Below are positions 1 through 7,590 of a DNA stretch of 51,670 bases, one piece after another. Where the stretch lies: NCBI RefSeq assembly GCF_000513115.1, contig NZ_BAUU01000030.1, positions 1 to 51,670 of the forward strand, in the 5' to 3' direction. The DNA is from Halalkalibacter hemicellulosilyticusJCM 9152. Lineage in GTDB: Bacteria; Bacillota; Bacilli; Bacillales; Bacillaceae_D. Below the pieces are notes generated by a model. That model had not been told where the DNA came from. It worked only from the letters and a program-made list of their open reading frames with translations, and searched no databases. Position numbers and translations under genes: made by a program. Within the stretch, counting starts at the first letter, position 1. Each line of letters opens with the position of its first letter.

Positions 1-1
1 C

Positions 2-1171
2 TTTACCGGGAACGGCACTTGGAATGGTGTTTACACTAGCGTAACCGTGCCGGTCGATATCCCTGCAGGCGCGACATTGAAGCTCCAACATGATGCTGGA
101 GATACAGGCTGGAATGTAGACTATATTATATTGGCGCAGGGCGATCAATTATTTAGAGCAGAGGAGGACTTCGTAAAGCCGATCGGCAGGACAGCTTTCT
201 TAGATGACACGCTTTGGCTGGCGCAGTCCGGCAGCGGGGCGGAGTTCGAGTTTAGAGGCAAGAAGGCGGAAATTACGCTGAAGGGCGACCATATTGCGTT
301 AGGCGAGACCAATCATGCAAGGATCGGCATTTATGTCAATGGAGAACGAGTCATAGACGATGTATTAAATGAGCCTCTGAAGACGTACACCGTATTTGAA
401 AGTGATTCCGATGAGGATGTCGTCATTCAGATCATCAAACTGTCGGAGGCTGCCATGTCTACCGCAGGAATCCACGAGATTCGCGTTAATGCTGTGGATG
501 GGATTCAACCAACACAAGGATCGGTTCGGAAGATCGAGTTCATCGGTGATTCGATCACGGCCGGCTACGGGGTTGATGATGAGGAGCATTTTTCCACTGC
601 AACAGAAGATGTGACCAAAACCTATGCATATAAAACGGCAGCTGCGCTCCAGGCCGACTATAGCATCGTTGCCTACAGCGGTTATGGAATCGTCGCTGAG
701 AACGAATCGTCTATGCTTCCTAAATATTATGACATCATTGCCAAATCTTTCGGACGTATAGACGGGAATCTGGATGTCAACAACTCACCATGGGACTTTA
801 ACAAATTCGTACCTGATCTGATTGTAATAAATCTTGGGACGAACGACTATTCGTATACGGGTGATGATCCGGAGAAGCAGGCTGAGTACAGAGATGCCTA
901 TGTCGAATTTCTGAAGCAGGTTCGATCGCATAACGCGGATGCGCATTTGATGCTTACCCTGGGAATAATGGGGGATAATCTTTTTCCGATGGTGGAGGAA
1001 GCAGCCGCTGCTTATTCGAATGAAACCGGCGATACTAATATTTCGGTTATGAAGTTTGACGTTCAATCGGTGGAAGACGGACTCGGTGCACATTGGCATC
1101 CGTCGGAGACAACCCATTCCAAAGCTGCAGACAAGCTGATTGACAAGATAAAAGAAGTGATGAATTGGTAG
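2..1171 (+). CDS. CE2-type SGNH carbohydrate esterase (acetylxylan esterase-like), 5' end outside window
   Basis: Partial gene: the frame is open from base 2, so the true start lies upstream; the GTG at 47 is only an internal codon. The first ~45 residues, ending in GDTGWNVDYIIL, resemble the last strands of a CBM6/CBM35 module. Then comes a beta-sandwich with IGIYVNGERVID, typical of the CE2 N-terminal domain, and an SGNH hydrolase domain. Counted from base 47, the nucleophile Ser is residue 169 in FIGDSITAGYG; the oxyanion Asn is in NLGTND; the catalytic His is in the C-terminal HPSETTH. CE2 enzymes remove acetyl groups from xylan and other plant polysaccharides, which suits the surrounding xylan genes. 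It is the only large plus-strand gene in the left part and is visibly richer in G+C than DNA beyond 7.4 kb. Family is confident, substrate inferred. Confidence 0.85.
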   Translation, partial: FTGNGTWNGVYTSVTVPVDIPAGATLKLQHDAGDTGWNVDYIILAQGDQLFRAEEDFVKPIGRTAFLDDTLWLAQSGSGAEFEFRGKKAEITLKGDHIALGETNHARIGIYVNGERVIDDVLNEPLKTYTVFESDSDEDVVIQIIKLSEAAMSTAGIHEIRVNAVDGIQPTQGSVRKIEFIGDSITAGYGVDDEEHFSTATEDVTKTYAYKTAAALQADYSIVAYSGYGIVAENESSMLPKYYDIIAKSFGRIDGNLDVNNSPWDFNKFVPDLIVINLGTNDYSYTGDDPEKQAEYRDAYVEFLKQVRSHNADAHLMLTLGIMGDNLFPMVEEAAAAYSNETGDTNISVMKFDVQSVEDGLGAHWHPSETTHSKAADKLIDKIKEVMNW

Positions 1172-1278
1172 GTTCGGCCGTTTCCATGCAGTTGGTGTTA
1201 TGGAATAGATGGGCGAGGATGCAGCGAGCCGGAATATATCATTCAAGTAGCTTTTGACTCCCGAATTCAGGAGGCCAG

Positions 1279-1410
1279 TCATGGAAAACGAAAAGGCGCC
1301 GGGTTGCTTCCTCGCGATGCACCGGTGCCTTTTTCGTCTTGAGTTGAAATAATTTCCATTTTGCGGTCTTGCTCCCAATGTTCGGGATAATAATCGACTC
1401 CCATTTTCAC
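1279..1410 (-). pseudogene. N-terminal fragment of a GH42 beta-galactosidase
   Basis: On the minus strand a GGAGG ribosome binding site (about 1420-1424) precedes a GTG start at 1410. The 43-codon frame begins MKMGVDYYPEHWEQDR, the hallmark N-terminus of GH42 beta-galactosidases (normally ~650-690 residues). After about 17 residues the similarity stops, and the frame runs through a terminator hairpin to a TGA at 1279. It looks like the 5' end of a GH42 gene joined by deletion to its own or another gene's terminator. The intact translation start suggests a recent event. Seen: start and motif. Inferred: deletion. Confidence 0.6.
1291..1334. terminator. Bidirectional hairpin terminator after the esterase gene
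   Basis: AAGGCGCCGG (1293-1302) pairs with CCGGTGCCTT (1322-1331), with one G-T pair, and is followed by a T run on the plus strand and preceded by an A run, so it can serve both strands. It ends the CE2 gene and lies inside the GH42 fragment. Confidence 0.7.
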
Positions 1411-1530
1411 GATTACAACCTCCAAATCTTTAACGGATTGTCATTCTATTGAGCATTCAAGTGCAATTCCTCCCTGCCATTTGAAACACTCCTTTAGCTT
1501 GATACTTATTATTCTACCAAATAAAAAAAC

Positions 1531-1575
1531 GTGTAAGTAAGAAGGTACCGAACCGTACGCATTTCTTACTTACAC
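1531..1575 (-). terminator. 13-bp perfect inverted repeat, minus-strand terminator-like
   Basis: GTGTAAGTAAGAA (1531-1543) and TTCTTACTTACAC (1563-1575) are perfect complements with a 19-nt loop. Read on the minus strand the stem is followed by CG and seven T residues, so it probably backs up termination downstream of the GH9 gene. Confidence 0.6.
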
Positions 1576-1598
1576 AGTTTATACTACACTCCCAAGAA

Positions 1599-1639
1599 GG
1601 GCAGCGAATACTACTCCTAGTGATTCGCTGCCCTTTTTT
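1599..1639. terminator. Terminator at the 3' end of the GH9 gene
   Basis: GGGCAGCGAAT (1599-1609) and ATTCGCTGCCC (1623-1633) form a perfect 11-bp stem next to six T residues, immediately beyond the GH9 stop codon. A degenerate relative sits in the same position behind the GH59 gene (7408-7447), as part of the direct repeat. Confidence 0.7.
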
Positions 1640-1790
1640 ATTACTCGATCGTCCTTCTTTTTCTATAAACGATTGAAACTAAACCAATTGCAAACAATAC
1701 CATACCTACTAGTAACCAATTATACAAATTTGTCGCTGTTGCAGGTAATCCTTGCCCATCATTTTGTCCCTTACCTTCTTCATCCCTTGA
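1600..1790. repeat. Left copy of ~185-bp direct repeat (terminator plus wall-anchor coding sequence)
   Basis: This stretch and 7408-7590 match closely: over the anchor-coding part (1641-1776 versus 7449-7584) I count only about six or seven differences. Each copy covers the gene's terminator region and the codons for the LPATA motif, membrane helix and RKRRTIE tail. The 5.8 kb between the copies is richer in G+C than DNA to the right of the second copy. Confidence 0.85.
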
Positions 1791-4247
1791 GCTTCGATCT
1801 CCAGAGCCTCCTTCTCCATCTCCAGAGCCAGAGCCTCCTTCTTCGTCTCCAGAGCCAGAGCCTCCTTCTCCGTCTCCAGTGCCAGAGCCTCCTTCTCCGT
1901 CTCCAGTGCCAGAGCCTCCTTCTCCGTCTCCAGTGCCAGAGCCTCCTTCTCCGTCTCCAGAGCCTCCCTGTGAAGATTCCTCCGAATCCGCTTCGGACAA
2001 CAATGCAACCAGGTAGGTCAAGGGAGAGTTGTAATTCAAGGCTGGCTCATTGCTGTTCCAATCGACGGAGGAATAGTTGTAAGCCTTGCCGGCGAAGGTA
2101 TAGCGTCCGTTGTTGTTCGCACCTCCAGGCATGTAACCGTTCGGCATCTCCAAGAGAAAGTCTGCATTGTAAATACTATGAAACACTCTAACGACCCGAC
2201 GCTCACCGTGACCAGTGATATAGCTCATCTGCAGCGGGTTAATTCCAAGTAGATAGTTCAGATTACCGCTTGCTACCTTCAGGTCATCTTCGTTAAATAA
2301 GCCGAGAAGACGACTTCCAATCGCGAGACCAACAGGAACACCAGCGGCATTCGAATTCGCTCCCCAATAAAATCCATTCGGGGAATTCCGCCACACTGCA
2401 TTATTCAAACTATTGTCGATGACAATGTCCCGCCATTGGATAAACTTATTGGTGAACCATTCCTGCACTGTGGGGTCCGGCTGCTCGCCCATCATGTAAT
2501 GGTAGAAGCCGATCCTTACTAAGCTGCCGGTATTGTGCGAGAACGTGCCCTGTTCGAATATATCGGCGAAATTTGTATAGTTAGAAACGACATAATCGCT
2601 ATACACTTGCTCTCCGGTTGCCCGGTACAACGTCGCCGCTGCATAGAAACGGTCGTTCACATCGCTGTCTCCGTTGTACGGACCATCCGGCTGCGGAATA
2701 AATTCCGGATTCTGCTCCAGGTAGTTCCATCCACGGAGAGCCGCATCCAGCAACGTCTCAGCATAATCCTCTAACTCAGGAAAATCCTTCATGACAATAT
2801 ATGCATGAGTCAGAGCGCCAACTGCCGCACCAGTGTGGTACGTCGGAATGAGTCTATTATCCGCAGTTCCATCCATGATAAAACGATTCGGCGCAGCATC
2901 CCGTATGACATAAGCATAGAAGCCTCCTGTTTCCTCGTCCTGCATTTTGAGTAGAAAATCCGTTTCAACCTTGATCTCATCCAGCAAATCCGGGATGCCG
3001 TTGCCGCTTTCCGGGATATTCAACGAATGGTCCTGAAATTGGCTCGGAAAACTCTCGTATGCCCAGAGAAGATCAGAGATGGCCGTAGCTCCCACTGTGA
3101 CATATTTGGCCAAGTCGCCGGCATCCCACCATCCTCCGGAAACATCTTTCGTGATTGTCGGATCGGATTGGAACGGAAGGTTGTGGTCTTCCTTGCGTTC
3201 GCCGGTCCTAGCGAAGATCCCAGCGTGTTCCTCTAACAAATCCTCATTGGCGCGCTGGAAGTAGAAGAACTTCTGCACATCTTTCAGGAGAGTGCTGTAA
3301 ATGCTGCCATCGCCGATCTGGAAGGCAACAGAAGGTTCAGCGACCCCATCCACAGTCAGCACGTATTCGCCCGGTTCATTCAGGCCGGTGAAATCCGCCT
3401 TTAACACCTTCTCCCCGGAGGATTCATCATACTCTGTGACCAAGGACAATGCGCCAGAGTAGGCAATGCTCATATCCGTTGCCTTTCTCACCTGAAAAGG
3501 CGTGTCGGGCATTGCGGTCAACTCGTCGTAATAGCCGCTTACTAAAGCGTACTTCTCAAGATTAAGGATATACCCGACCTGATTCACCTTAATCGGGGCA
3601 TAGCTTGGCGCCCTGTCCGGCGAATTGATGACAATGTTGCTGATCCAGAACGTCTCTGGGAAGCTATCCCCTTTGAACCTGAGCACTTGCACACTAGAAC
3701 TATCGAAAATGTTATTGGCATCAAAGATGTCCTTCAATGGAATGGAATAACGCTTCCATTCAGTCGTAAGACTTTCCGGAAGGGAAATCAAGGCTTCCTC
3801 AGAGGTTTGATGCGTAAGATTGCCATCTTTCGTGTAAAACTCGCCGTTGACTACCCTTTCCATGACGACGTCCTCGAAGCCCACGGAGAATGTTTCACCG
3901 CCGACAGCACCGACAGCATCAAACTCCAATGTGCCATTTTCATACAGACTTATATCCAACGTCTGCCAACCGTTCAGGGTATAATTGGCTACCCAGTTGC
4001 CGTTGGTTTCGATCTTCTTCGCTTCTTGGCCCAAATAGGTATCATCGGTAACCTCGTTACCATCGTTCCATCCAAAAGCATCGATCTTGAGCTCAATCAG
4101 CTTGTTCCAATCCGCGCCACCGGGAGGTAGGAACGGATCGCTGTCGTCGGCTGTGGCGGGAAACGCGCACATCAGCAGAAGCGAAACAAACACAAATAAA
4201 GAAATGATTGATTTGTTAAGTCCACTCGATAATTTCCTTGTTTTCAT
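1641..4247 (-). CDS. Secreted, wall-anchored GH9 endoglucanase (868 aa)
   Basis: Likely cuts cellulose or mixed-linkage/xyloglucan-type beta-1,4-glucans at the cell surface. Domains: signal peptide (1-34); an N-terminal beta-sandwich resembling a carbohydrate-binding module (~40-210); the CelD-type Ig-like domain (~218-312, starting IKVNQVGY); the GH9 (alpha/alpha)6 barrel (~315-755). Catalytic landmarks: WWDAGD with Asp375/Asp378, the histidine block around His680-His690, and the general acid Glu734 in NSNEPALNYN. Then a Gly/Ser/Asp/Glu repeat linker (~760-818), LPATA (834-838), a membrane helix and RKRR, i.e. a sortase anchor of the LPxTA type. Body codons are G+C rich, but the anchor is almost identical in DNA to that of the low-G+C GH59 gene, so the gene looks like a fusion of foreign enzyme and resident anchor. 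A cre box lies 27 bp upstream of the start. No sortase gene is in the window. Confidence 0.92.
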   Translation of the reverse strand: MKTRKLSSGLNKSIISLFVFVSLLLMCAFPATADDSDPFLPPGGADWNKLIELKIDAFGWNDGNEVTDDTYLGQEAKKIETNGNWVANYTLNGWQTLDISLYENGTLEFDAVGAVGGETFSVGFEDVVMERVVNGEFYTKDGNLTHQTSEEALISLPESLTTEWKRYSIPLKDIFDANNIFDSSSVQVLRFKGDSFPETFWISNIVINSPDRAPSYAPIKVNQVGYILNLEKYALVSGYYDELTAMPDTPFQVRKATDMSIAYSGALSLVTEYDESSGEKVLKADFTGLNEPGEYVLTVDGVAEPSVAFQIGDGSIYSTLLKDVQKFFYFQRANEDLLEEHAGIFARTGERKEDHNLPFQSDPTITKDVSGGWWDAGDLAKYVTVGATAISDLLWAYESFPSQFQDHSLNIPESGNGIPDLLDEIKVETDFLLKMQDEETGGFYAYVIRDAAPNRFIMDGTADNRLIPTYHTGAAVGALTHAYIVMKDFPELEDYAETLLDAALRGWNYLEQNPEFIPQPDGPYNGDSDVNDRFYAAATLYRATGEQVYSDYVVSNYTNFADIFEQGTFSHNTGSLVRIGFYHYMMGEQPDPTVQEWFTNKFIQWRDIVIDNSLNNAVWRNSPNGFYWGANSNAAGVPVGLAIGSRLLGLFNEDDLKVASGNLNYLLGINPLQMSYITGHGERRVVRVFHSIYNADFLLEMPNGYMPGGANNNGRYTFAGKAYNYSSVDWNSNEPALNYNSPLTYLVALLSEADSEESSQGGSGDGEGGSGTGDGEGGSGTGDGEGGSGTGDGEGGSGSGDEEGGSGSGDGEGGSGDRSSRDEEGKGQNDGQGLPATATNLYNWLLVGMVLFAIGLVSIVYRKRRTIE
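1796..1967 (-). repeat. 27-bp tandem repeats coding the Gly-Ser-Asp-Glu linker of GH9
   Basis: About six imperfect copies of a 27-bp unit encode nonapeptides of the GSGTGDGEG type. This is the flexible acidic spacer between enzyme and wall anchor; such repeats can change copy number by slippage. Confidence 0.85.
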
Positions 4248-4273
4248 CAGCTAATCTCCTTTTAATAGTTTTT

Positions 4274-4289
4274 TTGAAAGCGTATACAT
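4274..4289. promoter_or_regulatory. cre box (CcpA site) upstream of GH9
   Basis: TTGAAAGCGTATACAT fits the cre consensus WTGNAANCGNWNNCAW at every defined position. It lies 27 bp before the GH9 start codon, where CcpA would block transcription when preferred sugars are present. Assignment by consensus only. Confidence 0.75.
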
Positions 4290-4394
4290 CTTAGCTTCGA
4301 AATAATTTTATAACACAGCTTGATTAACAAACCTTAATATTCAGGACATAAAATAGCACAAAAGAGACATATAAGACCCAGTCGTATTGTTGGT

Positions 4395-4441
4395 ATGAAA
4401 AAAGCGGATAGGAGATGATGTTTCCTTACCGCTTTTTTCAT
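4395..4441 (-). terminator. Terminator behind GH43 beta-xylosidase
   Basis: ATGAAAAAAGCGG (4395-4407) and CCGCTTTTTTCAT (4429-4441) form a perfect 13-bp stem with U-rich flanks on both strands. It separates the GH43 gene (stop at 4569) from the GH9 promoter. The rest of the 4248-4568 gap holds the cre box and a weak operator-like sequence near 4348; I see no gene there. Confidence 0.75.
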
Positions 4442-4568
4442 GCAGACTCAATTGTTTGCAGTTATCCAACAGTTGAATGGAGCTTCGTCCGGTCGTACTT
4501 ATATCGTTGCCCCCACTGCTACGACAATCTCATCGTTTTTAACAACATCTTAAAGTCACCTGTATAGA

Positions 4569-6083
4569 CTAAGTCGCAGGATTATAATCGAACCAATCAA
4601 AGCGTGCAGACGTACTCTGTCCCGTTCCGCATACGGCATACATAGCAATCATTATTCCCGTAAAGCCGCCCGCTACCTCCGTTGAGAGCAAATGAGTTTC
4701 TCCTGAGCCCAATTCAAGATCATCATCAGGTTGATCCTGCTGCACTTTGAATAGAAATAATTCCGGACGAGCCTCAATCTTAAGCACGACAGCCCCCTCT
4801 GCGCAATCCCGCATATATTCTGTTCTCATTGATCCTACAGTTCGTCTGTATACGATCACCTTGCGTCCTTCTTTAAGTTTTACGGCCAGATCGTAGTGAT
4901 ATCGTTCGTTCATAAATACGGTAAGTCCAGCTTCTTCACCGTCATTCACCGGCTCGAAATCGAGCAGAGCGGCTATACTGCATGACAAATGGCAGAGTCG
5001 GCGGCCCACAAAAGCGGGAGCGCCTGCGTCGTCAAGCGACACCTTATTCCCTTGCAGCACAAGATTCCCCGGACTTTCGTGAAGCGACCAGCTTTCCGGA
5101 GCCGGATTCCGCAAGAAAACCCAGTCAAAACCCAGCATCGCATCGTCAAAATCATCCCTGTTTGCCTTAAGTGACCACCGGACTTCAGGCAGTTGCGGTG
5201 CCGTCATAACGGGCTCGATGCGTCCGCCGTGACCGATGACCGGCCAGCCGTCGGTTGTCCATGTGACGGGCGCTAGGAAAGTCTCTCTACCTAGATGATG
5301 CCGATAGGGATAGGAGGCAGGCCTGATGCCCAGGAAAACCGACCACCAGCTTCCGTCATGCGCCCGTACCAGATCCGCATGACCGGTTGCTTGTATACTA
5401 CTGTTCAAGCTTCTGTGAGATAAGATCGGATTACTTGGACACGGTTCATAAGGTCCATAAGGATCGATGCTTCTTGCGATTGTCACCATATGGCCGTACT
5501 CTGTCCCTCCTTCGGCAATCATTAAATAATAATATCCGTTGATCTTGTAAAGATGCGGAGCTTCCGGATTTGCACCGCCCGTTCCCTTCCAGATCAAACG
5601 ACTCTCCGTCAGCATGCTTCCGGTCGAGATGTCAATCTCACATTGATAAATGCCATTGCCTTCATCGCCGTTACGAGCAGATTGGAAATATACACAGCCG
5701 TCCTCATCGAAGAACAGCGAAGGATCAATGCCGCTTTGCGCGACAGGTATCGGATCGGACCAAGGTCCGAAGGGCTGTTCACCACGGACAAAGAAGTTGC
5801 CAATCCCGCTCACATTCGTTGTTACCATATAGAACCAGTCATCGTGATGGCGGATCGTCGGGGCATAGATCCCTCCAGAACTCCAGGCGTGTGTCAGAGG
5901 CAGCTGCCGCTCGGTCGTGAGACAATGCCCGATTTGGCGCCAATTGACAAGATCCTTGCTGTGAAAAATAGGGACTCCAGGAAAATATTCAAAAGAGCTG
6001 GTCACCAGATAATAATCATCCCCGACCCGGCAGATGCTCGGATCGGGATAAAAACCGGGAATGACCGGATTTTTATACTGCAT
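4569..6083 (-). CDS. Intracellular GH43 beta-xylosidase / alpha-L-arabinofuranosidase (504 aa)
   Basis: Five-bladed propeller (~1-300) plus C-terminal ConA-like beta-sandwich (~310-504), the layout and near the length of XynB-type (Selenomonas-like) GH43 beta-xylosidases. Catalytic triad visible: base Asp14 in FYPDPS, pKa-modulating Asp120 in GIDPS, general acid Glu174 in NPEAPHLYKINGYYYL. There is no signal peptide, so it should act inside the cell, releasing xylose (or arabinose) from imported xylo-oligosaccharides. It is divergently transcribed from an AraC-type regulator across a 140-bp gap, suggesting local control. Base composition is G+C rich like its neighbours in 1-7.4 kb. Xylosidase is the best guess; arabinofuranosidase side activity is common. 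Confidence 0.88.
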   Translation of the reverse strand: MQYKNPVIPGFYPDPSICRVGDDYYLVTSSFEYFPGVPIFHSKDLVNWRQIGHCLTTERQLPLTHAWSSGGIYAPTIRHHDDWFYMVTTNVSGIGNFFVRGEQPFGPWSDPIPVAQSGIDPSLFFDEDGCVYFQSARNGDEGNGIYQCEIDISTGSMLTESRLIWKGTGGANPEAPHLYKINGYYYLMIAEGGTEYGHMVTIARSIDPYGPYEPCPSNPILSHRSLNSSIQATGHADLVRAHDGSWWSVFLGIRPASYPYRHHLGRETFLAPVTWTTDGWPVIGHGGRIEPVMTAPQLPEVRWSLKANRDDFDDAMLGFDWVFLRNPAPESWSLHESPGNLVLQGNKVSLDDAGAPAFVGRRLCHLSCSIAALLDFEPVNDGEEAGLTVFMNERYHYDLAVKLKEGRKVIVYRRTVGSMRTEYMRDCAEGAVVLKIEARPELFLFKVQQDQPDDDLELGSGETHLLSTEVAGGFTGIMIAMYAVCGTGQSTSARFDWFDYNPAT

Positions 6084-6156
6084 AAAACTGCACTCCTATT
6101 CGTTCCAAAGTTTGACATGCTCCTGAACATATTTTCGTAAATCATTTCTGAATTAT

Positions 6157-6171
6157 ATAGCACATTTTGAC
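6157..6171. promoter_or_regulatory. Candidate operator in the GH43-AraC intergenic region
   Basis: ATAGCACATTTTGAC resembles sequences upstream of the GH59 gene (11588-11603) and the importer permease (18560-18575), which share ATARYRCTATTTTKRC. It lies 74 bp before the GH43 start. The match here is weaker (one-base gap), so this is tentative. Confidence 0.3.
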
Positions 6172-6223
6172 AATATTCCTTGATTTTCGAGCCATGTAAT
6201 AGCATAATATAGCCATCGGTATA

Positions 6224-7108
6224 ATGATGAGTGAAAGGGTGGGTCTATTGAGTAACGTCCAATTAGAATGGTTTACGAAGGATGAGCAGTTCCCGTTCTT
6301 TATTCAATATGGGGGACACGTCAAAGATACTAACCTGCATAAGCATTTTGAGTTCTCCGAGCTCGTGATTGTATTGAACGGGAACGCTACGCATATCGTC
6401 AATACCGAAAGCTCCTTTATTAAGAAAGGAGACGTATTTGTTATAAACGAATCCAACGCCCATGCTTACAAAGATCCTCATGATTTCAAGATTTGCAATA
6501 TTATGTACAGGCCCGAAATGCTTCGGTATGCCGGTCCGGATCTAAAGACTTCCAACGGTTTTCAGGCACTCTTTGTTTTGGAACCGTTTTACCGCAATAT
6601 TTATCCTTATAAAAGCAAGCTCAGTTTGCCGATTCCCAACCTAGAATATGTCTCAGAGTTCATCTCCGTTATGATTGACGAATATAACAATAGACTTCAA
6701 GGGTATCAGACGATGCTCATTTCCCGGTTTATGGAGCTTGTCGTCTATTTGTCAAGACAGTATGACAGGCAAGAGAAGGCTGAGTCCAGTAATTTGATGC
6801 AATTGGCGAATGCGATTTCCTATATAGAAGATCATTATCTCGAGCCGCTTACGCTGGAGGAAATCGCGAGCAAATCCAATATTTCGATCAGGCACTTGAA
6901 CCGAATCTTTCAATCCTATTATCAAACGACCCCTATCTCCTATTTGCAGCGGCTTCGTTTGGAGCGCGCATGCATGTTGTTGAAGCAGACGAAACTCACC
7001 ATTACGGAAATTTCCCACAAATGCGGGTTTAACGACAGCAATTATTTCACTCGGCAGTTTACCAAGGCTTACGGATGTCCCCCAAAGTCCTACAGGCTGG
7101 ATCGGTAA
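6224..7108 (+). CDS. AraC-family transcription regulator with cupin sensor domain
   Basis: N-terminal AraC-type cupin (~20-160) with HKHFEFSELVIVL and a GDVFVINESNAHAY barrel segment, followed by a C-terminal double helix-turn-helix (~195-294) with LTLEEIASKSNISIRHLNRIF and ITEISHKCGFNDSNYFTRQF. Such proteins usually sense a sugar and activate nearby genes. The first ATG is at 6224, but AAAGGGTGGG sits just before an in-frame TTG at 6248, so the real protein is probably 286 residues from TTG. Divergent from the GH43 beta-xylosidase, which it likely controls. Composition resembles the G+C-rich segment. Inducer not deducible. Confidence 0.85.
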   Translation: MMSERVGLLSNVQLEWFTKDEQFPFFIQYGGHVKDTNLHKHFEFSELVIVLNGNATHIVNTESSFIKKGDVFVINESNAHAYKDPHDFKICNIMYRPEMLRYAGPDLKTSNGFQALFVLEPFYRNIYPYKSKLSLPIPNLEYVSEFISVMIDEYNNRLQGYQTMLISRFMELVVYLSRQYDRQEKAESSNLMQLANAISYIEDHYLEPLTLEEIASKSNISIRHLNRIFQSYYQTTPISYLQRLRLERACMLLKQTKLTITEISHKCGFNDSNYFTRQFTKAYGCPPKSYRLDR

Positions 7109-7182
7109 CAGTATATTTGAGCAATCTGAAAAGAAGAACAGCATACATACGATGATTGGCACTCAGAAGAGCCCCGATCCAA

Positions 7183-7377
7183 TTAAATCGAAGCTTTTCT
7201 GAGTGGTTCACTAAAAAGCACAACAACGGATTTAGCGGGGAGTTTAACGAAAATCTGGCCGCCTTTCAATGCGGAAATCGGAGAAATCCGCAGGTATGAT
7301 CGCATCGGCACGTCCAACATACTATGCGTTTGAATACTGTCGGCTGTCATTACTGATCCCGTCACTTGACCGGCCTG
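7183..7377 (-). pseudogene. C-terminal fragment of a glycoside hydrolase, GH51-arabinofuranosidase-like
   Basis: A minus-strand frame open from 7377 to a TAA at 7183 reads VTGSVMTADSIQTHSML, then GGQIFVKLPAKSVVVLF. This matches the usual end of GH51 alpha-L-arabinofuranosidases (a segment like RILTADxxxAHNTF, then VKLPPxSVVVL). A stop codon precedes the frame and nothing upstream continues the enzyme, because the GH59 tail repeat begins at 7408. I read it as the leftover 3' end of a gene cut by recombination. Family assignment rests on about 50 residues. Confidence 0.45.
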
Positions 7378-7407
7378 TTAAATATAAATTCTTATTTTAT
7401 AAATGAA

Positions 7408-7590
7408 GGCAGCGACTACTACTCCTAGCTGATCACTGCTCTTTTTTATTACTCAATCGTCCTTCTTTTTCTATAAACGATTGAAACTAAACCAATTGCA
7501 AACAATACCATTCCTACTAGTAACCAGTTATACAAATTTGTTGCTGTTGCAGGTAACCCTTGCCCATCATCTTGTCCCTTTTCTTCATCC
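7408..7590. repeat. Right copy of ~185-bp direct repeat
   Basis: Counterpart of 1600-1790: a degenerate terminator (GGCAGCGA...TCACTGCTC with a T run at 7442-7447) and the GH59 wall-anchor codons. Together the copies bracket the GH9-GH43-AraC segment and would permit its loss or gain by homologous recombination. Confidence 0.85.

Noticed and set aside
785-1378. 197-codon minus-strand frame opposite the CE2 esterase
   Set aside because: It lies antisense to a clear enzyme gene, shows no family motif and has no RBS; a shadow frame.
1673-2191. Plus-strand frame rich in Leu-Gln-Ser repeats opposite the GH9 tail
   Set aside because: It is the complement of the 27-bp linker repeats; low complexity only.
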